Positions 1-6,668 of a stretch of DNA of 8,784 nucleotides are shown here, piece after piece. The position numbers were made by a program, and so were the translations under genes. Every line of letters begins with the position of its first letter. The stretch's first letter is position 1. Source of the DNA: Spirochaetaceae bacterium (GTDB lineage: Bacteria; Spirochaetota; Spirochaetia; UBA9216); the NCBI GenBank assembly GCA_028527945.1, contig JAQQAK010000283.1, positions 1 to 8,784 on the forward strand. The letters run 5' to 3'. The notes below the pieces were generated by a model, which was not told where the DNA came from, did no database searches, and saw nothing but the letters and a program-made list of their open reading frames with translations.

Positions 1-1
1 A

Positions 2-172
2 AGTTATTTTTATTACATAGACAATACAGAAGATGAAATGTCTTTTAAGACAGGCTTAGAATTATATAAAAAAAACTATAAAATATTTTTAACTGCAGTT
101 TTTAGCCCATTAGAGATAATAGAATTCAAAATAGGTTATAATTTCTCAGTTGGACATAAAACCAAAGAATGA
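2..172 (+). CDS. C-terminal end of an unidentified upstream gene (5' truncated)
   Basis: One frame is open from the first bases of the window to a TGA at 170-172 and gives 56 residues ending in FSVGHKTKE. The other two plus frames are closed by early stops. The tail alternates hydrophobic and polar residues (FLTAVFSPLEIIEFKIGYNF), which would suit beta strands, perhaps of a barrel or other beta-rich protein, but no family is recognisable. The gene start lies outside the window, although an internal ATG at 38-40 means a short separate ORF cannot be excluded. It is followed by about 90 nt and the ackA start. I see no GC-rich terminator between the two, but a separate promoter for ackA is plausible. 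No function is assigned. Confidence 0.5.
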   Translation, partial: SYFYYIDNTEDEMSFKTGLELYKKNYKIFLTAVFSPLEIIEFKIGYNFSVGHKTKE

Positions 173-190
173 AAAAAAGTTTGAAAAGCG

Positions 191-219
191 TTGTAAAAGA
201 CTCTTAATGGGGGTAAAAT
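191..219 (+). promoter_or_regulatory. Candidate sigma-70-type promoter of ackA
   Basis: TTGTAA at 191-196 (4 of 6 to TTGACA) is followed after exactly 17 nt by TAAAAT at 214-219 (5 of 6 to TATAAT). Initiation would be near 226, leaving a leader of about 40 nt before the ackA ATG at 264. The ribosome-binding site AGGAG at 252-256 is 7 nt from that ATG. The region is AT-rich, so chance matches are possible; the correct spacing and position support the call. Confidence 0.45.
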
Positions 220-263
220 CCAGTATCGAATAACTAATTACGTCATAAATCAGGAGCGTATAT

Positions 264-1460
264 ATGAAAAAACTACTCGTTATTAATTGCGGCTCATCGT
301 CGTTGAAGTATGAAGTCTACGAAATGCCTGAAAGAAATAGTCTTGGAAAAGGTCTGGTAGAACGGATCGGCACTGATTCGGGGATTATTACTCAAAAATC
401 CGAAAGAGGTGTTATAGAGATTAAAAAGCCTCTTGAAGATCATAACGCAGCAATGGAACTTGTTACATCTGTGCTAACAAATTCAGAAAAAGGAATTATT
501 TCTGATATATCAGAAATAACAGGAGTTGGACATCGTGTTGTACATGGTGGCGAAGATTACTCTCAATCTGTAATTATAAATGACGATGTTATCAGTGCTA
601 TAGAGCGGAATGTCGAATTAGCTCCGCTTCATAACCCTGCTAACCTTATCGGAATAAGATCTGTAATGAAACTGTTGCCAAATGTTCCCCAAGTTGCAGT
701 TTTTGATACAGCTTTTCATCAGACACTTGCGCCATCTTCTTATCTTTATGGGTTGCCTCGTGAATTGTATACAAAACATAAAATAAGACGGTATGGTTTT
801 CATGGAACAAGCCATCGTTATGTTTCCAATGAAGCTGTATCTCTTATGAAACGTTCAGTAGAGAATACAAATGTAATATCATGTCATCTTGGAAGCGGCG
901 CTTCTATTACTGCTATAAAGCAGGGAAAGTCTGTAGAAACTTCAATGGGATTTACTCCTCTTGAAGGTCTTGTGATGGGAACCAGAAGTGGAGATCTTGA
1001 CCCTGCAATTATTCTGTTCTTGCTGGAAAAAGGTTATACAAAAGAAGAAATTAATACATTTTTAAATAAGGATGGAGGTCTTCTTGGCCTCTCTGGTGTG
1101 TCAAATGATATGAGAGATCTTCATAAGGCTGCTTCTGAAGGGAATCAGGAGGCAAAAGAAGCTCTCGATGTTTTTGCTCATCGTATAAGACAGTACATTG
1201 GCGCATATGCTGCCAATATGGTTAAGGTTGATGCAATAATTTTTACTGGTGGAATAGGTGAAAACGATTCTACAATGCGTGAGATGATATGTCATCAGCT
1301 TGAAAACATTGGAATTGTTATGGATTATGAAAAGAATAAGCTTAATGGAGCAAAGCCAGGCATTGTCTCCAGAGATTATTCTCCTGTTACCATTGTAATT
1401 ATGCCAACAAACGAAGAGCTACAAATAGCTCTTGATACATATGAGCTTGTTATAGATTAG
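264..1460 (+). CDS. ackA: Acetate kinase
   Basis: Interconverts acetate + ATP and acetyl phosphate + ADP in the cytoplasm; in fermenters it makes ATP from acetyl-CoA together with phosphotransacetylase, whose gene is not in this window. The 398-residue protein is full length for the ASKHA-fold family and its numbering coincides with that of the Methanosarcina enzyme: NCGSSSLKY near residue 8, R91 in GHRVVHGG, D148 in VFDTAFH, H180 in YGFHGTSHR, H208 in CHLG, R241 in GTRSGDLDP, the FTGGIGEND nucleotide loop (327-335) and E384 in PTNEEL. One oddity is that the usual HLGNGAS phosphate-binding motif reads HLGSGAS, so residue 211 is Ser rather than Asn. The start is supported by AGGAG 7 nt upstream. 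It appears monocistronic, between its own promoter and a strong terminator, and converges with mgtE. The assignment is essentially certain. Confidence 0.98.
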   Translation: MKKLLVINCGSSSLKYEVYEMPERNSLGKGLVERIGTDSGIITQKSERGVIEIKKPLEDHNAAMELVTSVLTNSEKGIISDISEITGVGHRVVHGGEDYSQSVIINDDVISAIERNVELAPLHNPANLIGIRSVMKLLPNVPQVAVFDTAFHQTLAPSSYLYGLPRELYTKHKIRRYGFHGTSHRYVSNEAVSLMKRSVENTNVISCHLGSGASITAIKQGKSVETSMGFTPLEGLVMGTRSGDLDPAIILFLLEKGYTKEEINTFLNKDGGLLGLSGVSNDMRDLHKAASEGNQEAKEALDVFAHRIRQYIGAYAANMVKVDAIIFTGGIGENDSTMREMICHQLENIGIVMDYEKNKLNGAKPGIVSRDYSPVTIVIMPTNEELQIALDTYELVID

Positions 1461-1470
1461 AATTTTACTG

Positions 1471-1501
1471 GCCGGAGAACTTAATGATTCTCCGGCTTTT
1501 T
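1471..1501 (+). terminator. Intrinsic terminator after ackA
   Basis: A perfect 9-bp stem, GCCGGAGAA (1471-1479) with TTCTCCGGC (1488-1496), encloses an 8-nt loop and is followed by five T (1497-1501). It begins 10 nt after the ackA stop. On the minus strand the same stem lies about 40 nt beyond the mgtE stop but is not followed by a T-run there, so it should act mainly on ackA and at most weakly on the convergent mgtE transcript. Confidence 0.9.
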
Positions 1502-1535
1502 AAATTGAGATAGAACTAAATTTACAAAAAGGCGT

Positions 1536-2876
1536 TTAATGAATGTTAAGAAGGAATTTAGCTATTTCAAAATAAATCGTTAATCCAGCTACATCAATTA
1601 CTGTTGACATCAATGGTGCAGACATAACAGTTGGATCAAAGCCAATAGCGTTTATTAAAAGTGGCGCAAGAGTTCCAACAAGAGTTGAAAACAAAACTAC
1701 AAATGCTAGCGCTGCACCGATGGTTAGCGCCTGAGTGAATCCAACTCCAGGTGGAAGGAAGTAGCTTCTTGCTATTATTACTGCGCCTGTTATAACTCCC
1801 ATTAAGAGCCCTACTGCTATTTCTTTTAAAAGAATTTTAAAAATATCTCTTGTATGAATCTCTCCTGTTGCAAGACCGCGGATCATAAGTGTAGAAGCTT
1901 GACTTCCTGAGTTACCTCCAGTTTGGGTTATAACAGGCATGAAAACAAAGAGAAAAGCTGCTGTTGCCATGAGAGGAGTATAATGTCCCACTATGTTTGT
2001 AGAGAATGTACCTAAAAGAAGAAGAATAACAAGCCAAGGAACACGTTTTTTTACAAGTCCCCAAATCGAGCTGTCCAGATATCTGTCAACATTACCAGTC
2101 ATACCACCCATTTTATAGGTATCTTCAGTATGCTCTTCCCTAATAACATCAATAATATCATCAAAAGTTACAATACCAAGAAGTTTATTACGATCATCAA
2201 GAACTGGTATAGCAATAAGATCGTAGGTTTCAAGAGTTTTAGCAGTTTCTTCCTGGTCTGTTTCTTCATGTACTGATACATAATTGGTTTCCATTATGTC
2301 ATTTATAAGTGAATTATCTTCTGCGGTAAGAAGTTGTCTTAAAGAAACAACTCCCAGAAGACGTTGAAAATCATCTAAAATATAAATATAGTAAACTGTT
2401 TCTACCTCAGACGCACCCTTTCGTACAAAACTTAAAGCTTGCGCGACAGTAATACCGGCTCTTACAGCGAGGTATCTTGGTGTCATAAGACCGGCAGCGT
2501 CATCTTCATCAAATCTTAAAAGGAATAAAGTTTCTTTTTTTGCTTCGTCGCTTAAGCTGTCCCAAACTCCTTTTCTGACTTCAGGAGAGATCGATTGAAT
2601 AAAGTCTGTGAGGTCATCAGGATCCATTTCTGAAAGTATTTGATTAAAACTTTGCTCAGATAAAGATTCAATTAATTTTTCCTGTTCAGTAATAGATAAT
2701 GAATTAAGAAGATCTACTTTATCATCAAGGGGTAAATTGATCATTATTCGTAATTCATCTTCAGGGGTAAAGGTGTCCCATTCTTCTATTATGTCAGCAA
2801 GAGGTATTTCTGATAAAATTGTTTTAAGTTCTTCAGGAGGAGTTCCTTCAATATTTAGCTTGTCTTTAAGTTCCAT
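1536..2876 (-). CDS. mgtE: MgtE-family magnesium channel/transporter
   Basis: Inner-membrane Mg2+ channel gated by cytosolic Mg2+. The 446 residues show the standard order: a helical N domain with acidic repeats (about 20-130, ending in DDAAGLMTPRYLAV), two CBS domains (about 134-250), a linking helix, and a C-terminal membrane domain of five predicted helices (about 278-444). The family signature is present as MPVITQTGGNSGSQ at 313-326 followed by RGLATGEI. D428 in STVIDVAGL corresponds to the pore aspartate known in Thermus MgtE. The start is supported by AGGAGG (complement of 2882-2887) 5 nt upstream of the ATG. It lies 75 nt downstream of murB on the same strand, so co-transcription is likely, though an AT-rich internal promoter is possible. 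That gap is too short for an M-box riboswitch. No terminator with a T-tract is evident downstream apart from the shared ackA hairpin. Confidence 0.96.
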   Translation of the reverse strand: MELKDKLNIEGTPPEELKTILSEIPLADIIEEWDTFTPEDELRIMINLPLDDKVDLLNSLSITEQEKLIESLSEQSFNQILSEMDPDDLTDFIQSISPEVRKGVWDSLSDEAKKETLFLLRFDEDDAAGLMTPRYLAVRAGITVAQALSFVRKGASEVETVYYIYILDDFQRLLGVVSLRQLLTAEDNSLINDIMETNYVSVHEETDQEETAKTLETYDLIAIPVLDDRNKLLGIVTFDDIIDVIREEHTEDTYKMGGMTGNVDRYLDSSIWGLVKKRVPWLVILLLLGTFSTNIVGHYTPLMATAAFLFVFMPVITQTGGNSGSQASTLMIRGLATGEIHTRDIFKILLKEIAVGLLMGVITGAVIIARSYFLPPGVGFTQALTIGAALAFVVLFSTLVGTLAPLLINAIGFDPTVMSAPLMSTVIDVAGLTIYFEIAKFLLNIH

Positions 2877-2951
2877 AAACGCCTCCTGCTTATTTTATAT
2901 AATCTTTGTTTTAGAATAACCTTAAAAGTGGATTTATGAAAAGACTGTTGT

Positions 2952-3866
2952 TTAAAAGTCTCCAATAAATTGTACTTCAGGTTCAAGGATGAAATCGTAT
3001 GCTTTTTTCACTTTATCTTGAATTAAGGTTATAAGCTCTTTAATTTCTGAAGATTTAGCATTCCCGCTATTTATAATAATATTAGCGTGATAATCTGAAA
3101 CTGCGGCTCCACCTATTTTTGTTCCGCGAAGATTTAATGAATCAATAATAACACCGCTTGGCTTGCCAAATGCTCTGTTATTTTTAAAGATAGAGCCGGC
3201 ACAAGGTGCGCTATAATGTCCTTTTGATTTTCTATCTTCTTTATTTTTTATCATCTTAGCTCTTATGAGATCTTTATCATCTTTTTCAAGTTCAAAAATA
3301 GCATCAAGAATAATCCATTTTTGTGATTGAAAAACAGATTTTTTATAATCAAAGCACATTTCAGACTTTGGTATTGAATGTATTTGTAAATCTTGATCTA
3401 AATAATTTGCAGAAATAATAATATCAGAGATTGACTTATCATAACATCTGGCGTTCATCCAGAGTGCGCCTCCAATAGTTCCAGGCATTCCAAAAAATGA
3501 ATCAAGACCGGATATGCTTACATTTAAAGCGGCTTCAGCGGCATTGTCGACTGTAACACCAGCTCCGCATTTTAATAATCCATCTTTTTGTATTGAGATT
3601 GAATCTAAAAGATTAGTGTTTATGACTATTCCTTTTAGGCCTTTATCTGAAACCAGAAGGTTGGCTCCTCCTCCTGTTATATAAATTTCTGCTTCATTTT
3701 TTTTAGCAATATCTAAAACCAGTTTTAATTCTGTAGTATTTGCTGGAGAAAAAAATATATCAGCATTACCGCCAGTTTGAAAAGTTGTATGTTTTGACAT
3801 TGGCTCATCAAAAGTTAAATGTCCATCAATGTTGATTTTTTTAAGTTTATTACGTAAATTGTCCAC
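2952..3866 (-). CDS. murB: UDP-N-acetylenolpyruvoylglucosamine reductase (MurB)
   Basis: FAD-dependent reduction of UDP-GlcNAc-enolpyruvate to UDP-MurNAc, a cytoplasmic step of peptidoglycan synthesis. The 304 residues fit the short (type II) MurB class. Visible are the FAD-binding N-terminal region (SKHTTFQTGGNADIF at 24-38; ITGGGANLLVSD at 63-74), GMPGTIGGALWMNA at 126-139, the catalytic serine S225 in PCAGSIFKN, GGAAVSDYHANIIIN at 252-266, and the terminal catalytic glutamate E297 in LEPEVQFIG. Two things are unusual. The active-site YR motif reads YK (DYKKS; K175). The start is GTG (complement of 3864-3866) with no convincing Shine-Dalgarno sequence. The frame continues upstream to a stop without any ATG, GTG or TTG, and the next Met (M23) would remove conserved-looking sequence, so GTG is the best start. 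It is the first gene of a likely murB-mgtE unit, divergent from cysS. Confidence 0.95.
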   Translation of the reverse strand: MDNLRNKLKKINIDGHLTFDEPMSKHTTFQTGGNADIFFSPANTTELKLVLDIAKKNEAEIYITGGGANLLVSDKGLKGIVINTNLLDSISIQKDGLLKCGAGVTVDNAAEAALNVSISGLDSFFGMPGTIGGALWMNARCYDKSISDIIISANYLDQDLQIHSIPKSEMCFDYKKSVFQSQKWIILDAIFELEKDDKDLIRAKMIKNKEDRKSKGHYSAPCAGSIFKNNRAFGKPSGVIIDSLNLRGTKIGGAAVSDYHANIIINSGNAKSSEIKELITLIQDKVKKAYDFILEPEVQFIGDF

Positions 3867-4011
3867 AGGATAGATCTTACCGGAATATTTGGAATAGGTC
3901 GATAGAGTCTTAAAAGGATTTGTTTAACAACTGCTTTGTATTTAATGATTCTGCTGATAAAAAGATTATTTTAGAATTATTAAATTTAAGAGTTGTTTAT
4001 CCTTAGGAGGA

Positions 4012-4045
4012 ATGATAAAAAAGTCGTCCATGACTTTTTTATCAT
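4012..4045 (+). repeat. 14-bp perfect AT-rich inverted repeat (hairpin) upstream of cysS
   Basis: ATGATAAAAAAGTC (4012-4025) is the exact reverse complement of GACTTTTTTATCAT (4032-4045), with a 6-nt loop GTCCAT. The 3' arm has six T inside it and four T follow at 4047-4050, so it could act as a weak terminator or attenuator on the plus strand. The near-symmetry also makes it a candidate terminator-like structure on the minus strand. The stem is GC-poor, so efficient termination is uncertain. It could equally be a dispersed palindromic repeat. Confidence 0.6.
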
Positions 4046-4050
4046 CTTTT

Positions 4051-4091
4051 GGTTGCTATGCAACTAAGATTCTCGCCTTCCATAGCGAGCC
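4051..4091 (+). promoter_or_regulatory. Second leader hairpin with mutually exclusive alternative folds
   Basis: GGTTGCTATG (4051-4060) can pair with 4081-4091 (CATAGC, one bulged G at 4087, then AGCC), giving 10 pairs including one G-U, with a 20-nt loop. The same bases can instead form two small hairpins: GTTGC/GCAAC (4052-4056 with 4060-4064, 3-nt loop) and CTCGC/GCGAG (4072-4076 with 4085-4089, 8-nt loop). The long fold and the two short ones cannot coexist, a layout typical of switching leaders, but no known riboswitch or T-box consensus is visible. Confidence 0.35.
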
Positions 4092-4121
4092 TCTAACGCA
4101 AAGTTTTTATAGGAGATTTTT

Positions 4122-5531
4122 ATGAATGTACGTTTATATAACACACTCGGAAGAGAAATGCAGGATTTTACACCAATAAACAAATCTGAAGTAGGGATGT
4201 ATTGTTGTGGGCCTACTGTATATAACTATGCGCATATTGGAAATCTCAGAACATATGTATTTGAAGATCTTTTAAGACGTGCCCTGGAGTTTAATAATTT
4301 TAATGTTAATCATGTAATGAATATTACAGATGTAGGGCATCTGACAGGTGACGCTGATGACGGGGAAGATAAGCTTGAGAAAAGTGCCAGAGAAACAGGT
4401 AAAACTCCTGAAGAGATTTCCCAATTTTATACAAAAGCTTTTTTTAATGATATTGACAGGTTGAATATAAAACGACCAAATACGGCTTGTGTCGCAACCA
4501 AACATATAGGAAATATGATTGGTCTCATAAAGCGAATTGAGGCAAATGGATTTACATATAGTGCAGGTGGTAACGTATATTTTGATACAGCTAAGTTTGA
4601 AAAATACGGAGATCTGGCTCTTTTAGACAGACAGAAACTTCGGGCTGGTGCTCGTATTGCCGTTGATGGGAATAAAAAAAATCCAGCTGATTTTGTTCTA
4701 TGGTTTACTAATTCAAAGTTTGAGAATCATCTTATGCAGTGGGATTCTCCTTGGGGAAAAGGTTATCCTGGCTGGCATATTGAATGTTCAGCTATGAGTA
4801 TGAAATATCTTGGTGAACAGTTTGATATTCATTGCGGTGGTATTGATCATATTCCAATACACCATACAAATGAAATTGCCCAATCAGAGGCCGCTACAGG
4901 TAAAAAATGGGTTAATTACTGGATACATGGTGAGTTTTTATTAATGGAAAAGCAAAAGATGGCTAAATCTGCAGGAAATTTTATAACGTTGCAAACTTTG
5001 GTCGATAAGGGATATGAACCTTTGGATTACAGGTATTTTTGCCTTGGTGGACATTATAGATCTCAGCTTGTGTTTAACTTTGAATCACTTGATGCTGCTA
5101 AAAATGCAAGAAATAACTTGAATGAAAGAGTTATTAAATTAAAAACTTCTGTAGATGCAACGGCAATTGAAAATATCGATTCAGCCGCAGGTGAAATATT
5201 TAAAAACTTCAAAGAAAGTGTTTGTAATGATTTAAACACCCCGAAGGCACTTGCTTGTATGTGGCAGTTACTTAAGACAAATGAAGTTTCAGAAGCAGAT
5301 AAACTTTCAGTCCTTTATGAGATGGACAAGGTTTTTGGATTACAGCTTGACTCTCTTGAAGCAGATAGCGTAGAGTTGACAGAAGAAGAGCTTTGCATTG
5401 TAAAAGAACGAGAAAATGCCAGAGCTGAAAAGGATTGGACAAAGGCTGATGAGCTTAGAGATAAGCTTCTTGAGCTTGGGATAGAAATTAAAGATACAGC
5501 AAAAGGCGCTGAATATAAGAAAAATAAGTAA
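4122..5531 (+). CDS. cysS: Cysteinyl-tRNA synthetase
   Basis: Class I aminoacyl-tRNA synthetase that charges tRNA-Cys in the cytoplasm. At 469 residues it is close to the usual length. The HIGH motif appears as HIGN at 38-41 inside CCGPTVYNYAHIGNLRTY, and the KMSKS motif as KMAKS at 279-283. The zinc ligands by alignment to the E. coli enzyme are C29, C222 (WHIECSAM), H247 and E251 (HHTNEIAQSE). The C-terminal helical part ends in WTKADELRDKLLELGIEIKD, typical of the family. Between LW (193-194) and the DSPWG motif the sequence is about three residues longer than in E. coli and lacks the usual Lys after LW, which may be a lineage feature. The start is set by AGGAG 6 nt upstream. It is the first gene of a plus-strand run; the 64 nt to the sigma factor gene contain no GC-rich terminator, so read-through is likely. 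Confidence 0.97.
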   Translation: MNVRLYNTLGREMQDFTPINKSEVGMYCCGPTVYNYAHIGNLRTYVFEDLLRRALEFNNFNVNHVMNITDVGHLTGDADDGEDKLEKSARETGKTPEEISQFYTKAFFNDIDRLNIKRPNTACVATKHIGNMIGLIKRIEANGFTYSAGGNVYFDTAKFEKYGDLALLDRQKLRAGARIAVDGNKKNPADFVLWFTNSKFENHLMQWDSPWGKGYPGWHIECSAMSMKYLGEQFDIHCGGIDHIPIHHTNEIAQSEAATGKKWVNYWIHGEFLLMEKQKMAKSAGNFITLQTLVDKGYEPLDYRYFCLGGHYRSQLVFNFESLDAAKNARNNLNERVIKLKTSVDATAIENIDSAAGEIFKNFKESVCNDLNTPKALACMWQLLKTNEVSEADKLSVLYEMDKVFGLQLDSLEADSVELTEEELCIVKERENARAEKDWTKADELRDKLLELGIEIKDTAKGAEYKKNK

Positions 5532-5595
5532 AATTTGTAATTTGCTTAAAAAATTTTTACTATTGTTGTAACTAACTAAGGGTTTTGTTGTTTAA

Positions 5596-6117
5596 ATGTT
5601 AGAAGATGAGAGGGGTGTGGAATCCTTCGACCAGGTTTATGAAGAAGTATTCTCAGTCCTCATTAAGGTGGCTTATCATATTACAGGCAATATTGATGTA
5701 AGTGAGGAATTATGTCAGGAAGCATTTATAAAATATCTAAGCCGGCCTATTAAAATCCCTACTATAGAACAGTCACGATATTGGCTTATAAGAGTAGTCA
5801 AAAACCTTTGTTTTAATTATATAAAAAGAAAGGGCAGAGAAAGTAGGGCTGTTGATAAAATTAAGGAAATGCCTCTTCCGCAAAATCAAAATGAAGGCGA
5901 AAGAGAACTTATAAAGAAGGAAGATATCAAAATAGTTCAAACAGCCCTAATGAAGATTCCATTGAAGTTACGGACTGTTTTGATTCTTAAAGAGTACGGT
6001 CAGCTTAGCTATAAAGAAATTGCATCAATGTTACGAATTACAGAAGGAAATGTTAAAGTGAGGATATTTAGAGCAAGAGCAGCCCTAGAAGAAATCTTGT
6101 CCGGGGAGGATTTTTAA
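5596..6117 (+). CDS. ECF-type RNA polymerase sigma factor (sigma-24/RpoE-like)
   Basis: A 173-residue group 4 sigma factor with region 2 at about 12-80 (SEELCQEAFIKYL at 36-48, then RYWLIRVVKNLCFNYIKR, the core-binding and -10 reading part) and region 4 at about 112-166 (IPLKLRTVLILKEYGQLSYK, EIASMLRITEGNVKVRIFRAR, the -35 reading helix-turn-helix). Regions 1 and 3 are absent, as expected. Its stop codon directly abuts the start of the zinc-finger anti-sigma gene, the classical pairing. The start is uncertain: the ATG has only AAGGG at 5578-5582, 13 nt away, while an in-frame GTG at 5617 has GAGAGG too close, at 3 nt. Both leave the domains intact. I see no ECF-type promoter in front that I can defend. 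I give no symbol because ECF names do not transfer reliably. Confidence 0.93.
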   Translation: MLEDERGVESFDQVYEEVFSVLIKVAYHITGNIDVSEELCQEAFIKYLSRPIKIPTIEQSRYWLIRVVKNLCFNYIKRKGRESRAVDKIKEMPLPQNQNEGERELIKKEDIKIVQTALMKIPLKLRTVLILKEYGQLSYKEIASMLRITEGNVKVRIFRARAALEEILSGEDF

Positions 6118-6660
6118 ATGTGTCCAGATAAGGAATTGATTTCGGCTTTTTTTGATGAAGAAACGGATGCGCAATGGTCAAATAAGATAAGTGAACATAT
6201 AGATTCTTGCTCAGATTGCAATGAACAATATAGAAAAATTGAAAGACTTAATAAATATCTTTTATCCGCAGACATTTCAGAAGAACAAATTATAAAAACA
6301 CGTGTTTATGATGCTATTAAGAGAAAGCAGATTGTTTCTCAGGAAAATGCATTTTGGAGAAGGCATATTGAATTATCGTTTTCTGTTTTAGCAAGTGCTG
6401 CTGTGTTAATTATAGCCTTATGTATTGTTTTTATTACAGGTTATAGTAAAGCAATGGAAATTGTTTCATCAGAAAACACAATAGAAGAAATCCCTCAGGA
6501 TATAAATGTGCAGATTATAAAACTTGATGAAGCTGCAGCATATATTCTTTCAGAAGATACAGGTTATGATATCCTGATAACTATACCCTCCGGTTCCGGC
6601 TTGAATGTGAAAGGACGCCCAGAACTGATACGAGAGGCAGATTACAACCGGCGTCAATAG
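6118..6660 (+). CDS. Membrane-spanning zinc-finger anti-sigma factor
   Basis: A 180-residue protein that should bind and hold the ECF sigma factor encoded immediately upstream (0 nt gap). The N-terminal part has the anti-sigma zinc-finger pattern: C2 in MCPDKELISAFFDEE and H27-x3-C31-x2-C34 in HIDSCSDC. A single hydrophobic helix lies at about 86-108 (LSFSVLASAAVLIIALCIVF), with an Arg-Arg before it, placing the N-terminal domain in the cytoplasm and about 70 C-terminal residues in the periplasm. The periplasmic part matches no domain I recognise; it would be the sensory or protease-regulated part. A ribosome-binding site GGAGG (6105-6109) sits 8 nt from the ATG, inside the sigma gene. The HxxxCxxC form is known both in redox-responsive (RsrA-like) and non-redox members, so the signal cannot be deduced. 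Confidence 0.9.
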   Translation: MCPDKELISAFFDEETDAQWSNKISEHIDSCSDCNEQYRKIERLNKYLLSADISEEQIIKTRVYDAIKRKQIVSQENAFWRRHIELSFSVLASAAVLIIALCIVFITGYSKAMEIVSSENTIEEIPQDINVQIIKLDEAAAYILSEDTGYDILITIPSGSGLNVKGRPELIREADYNRRQ

Positions 6661-6668
6661 GAACTTGA

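Larger units (their letters stand above)
4005..4125 (+). promoter_or_regulatory. Structured leader region in front of cysS, with a possible 37-codon leader ORF
   Basis: The last 120 nt before cysS contain a perfect AGGAGG at 4005-4010 that serves no annotated gene, then two hairpins (listed separately), then the real cysS ribosome-binding site AGGAG (4111-4115, 6 nt from the ATG). An ATG at 4012 opens a 37-codon frame ending in TGA at 4123-4125, which overlaps the cysS start as ATGA. That ATG is only 1 nt from AGGAGG, too close for normal initiation, so translation is doubtful. The frame holds a single Cys codon (4054-4056), inside the second hairpin. The rest of the divergent spacer (3867-4004) is very AT-rich, and I see no promoter in it for either strand that I would stand behind. 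Confidence 0.4.

Noticed and set aside
618..1295. Antisense open frames inside ackA (618-815 and 1101-1295, minus)
   Set aside because: They lie wholly opposite a certain gene, carry no recognisable domain and have no reason to be expressed; they are shadows of ackA.
2877..2951. M-box magnesium riboswitch before mgtE
   Set aside because: Only 75 nt separate murB from mgtE, too short for an M-box, and no conserved elements are seen.
4051..4098. Integron attC site (imperfect palindrome with an extrahelical base)
   Set aside because: The bulged G is suggestive, but the required RYYYAAC and GTTRRRY core boxes are not found at the ends on either strand.
4005..4121. T-box riboswitch controlling cysS
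   Set aside because: Aminoacyl-tRNA synthetase leaders often carry a T-box in Firmicutes, but the conserved T-box antiterminator sequence is absent and the leader is too short.
4012..4125. Cysteine attenuator peptide
   Set aside because: The open frame has one Cys codon only, not a run, and poor start spacing; it is kept as a low-interest finding rather than a gene.
5542..5571. Promoter for the sigma factor gene in the cysS-sigma gap
   Set aside because: TTGCTT and TTGTAA-like sequences occur, but no -10 box lies at a suitable distance, and AT-richness makes chance matches likely.
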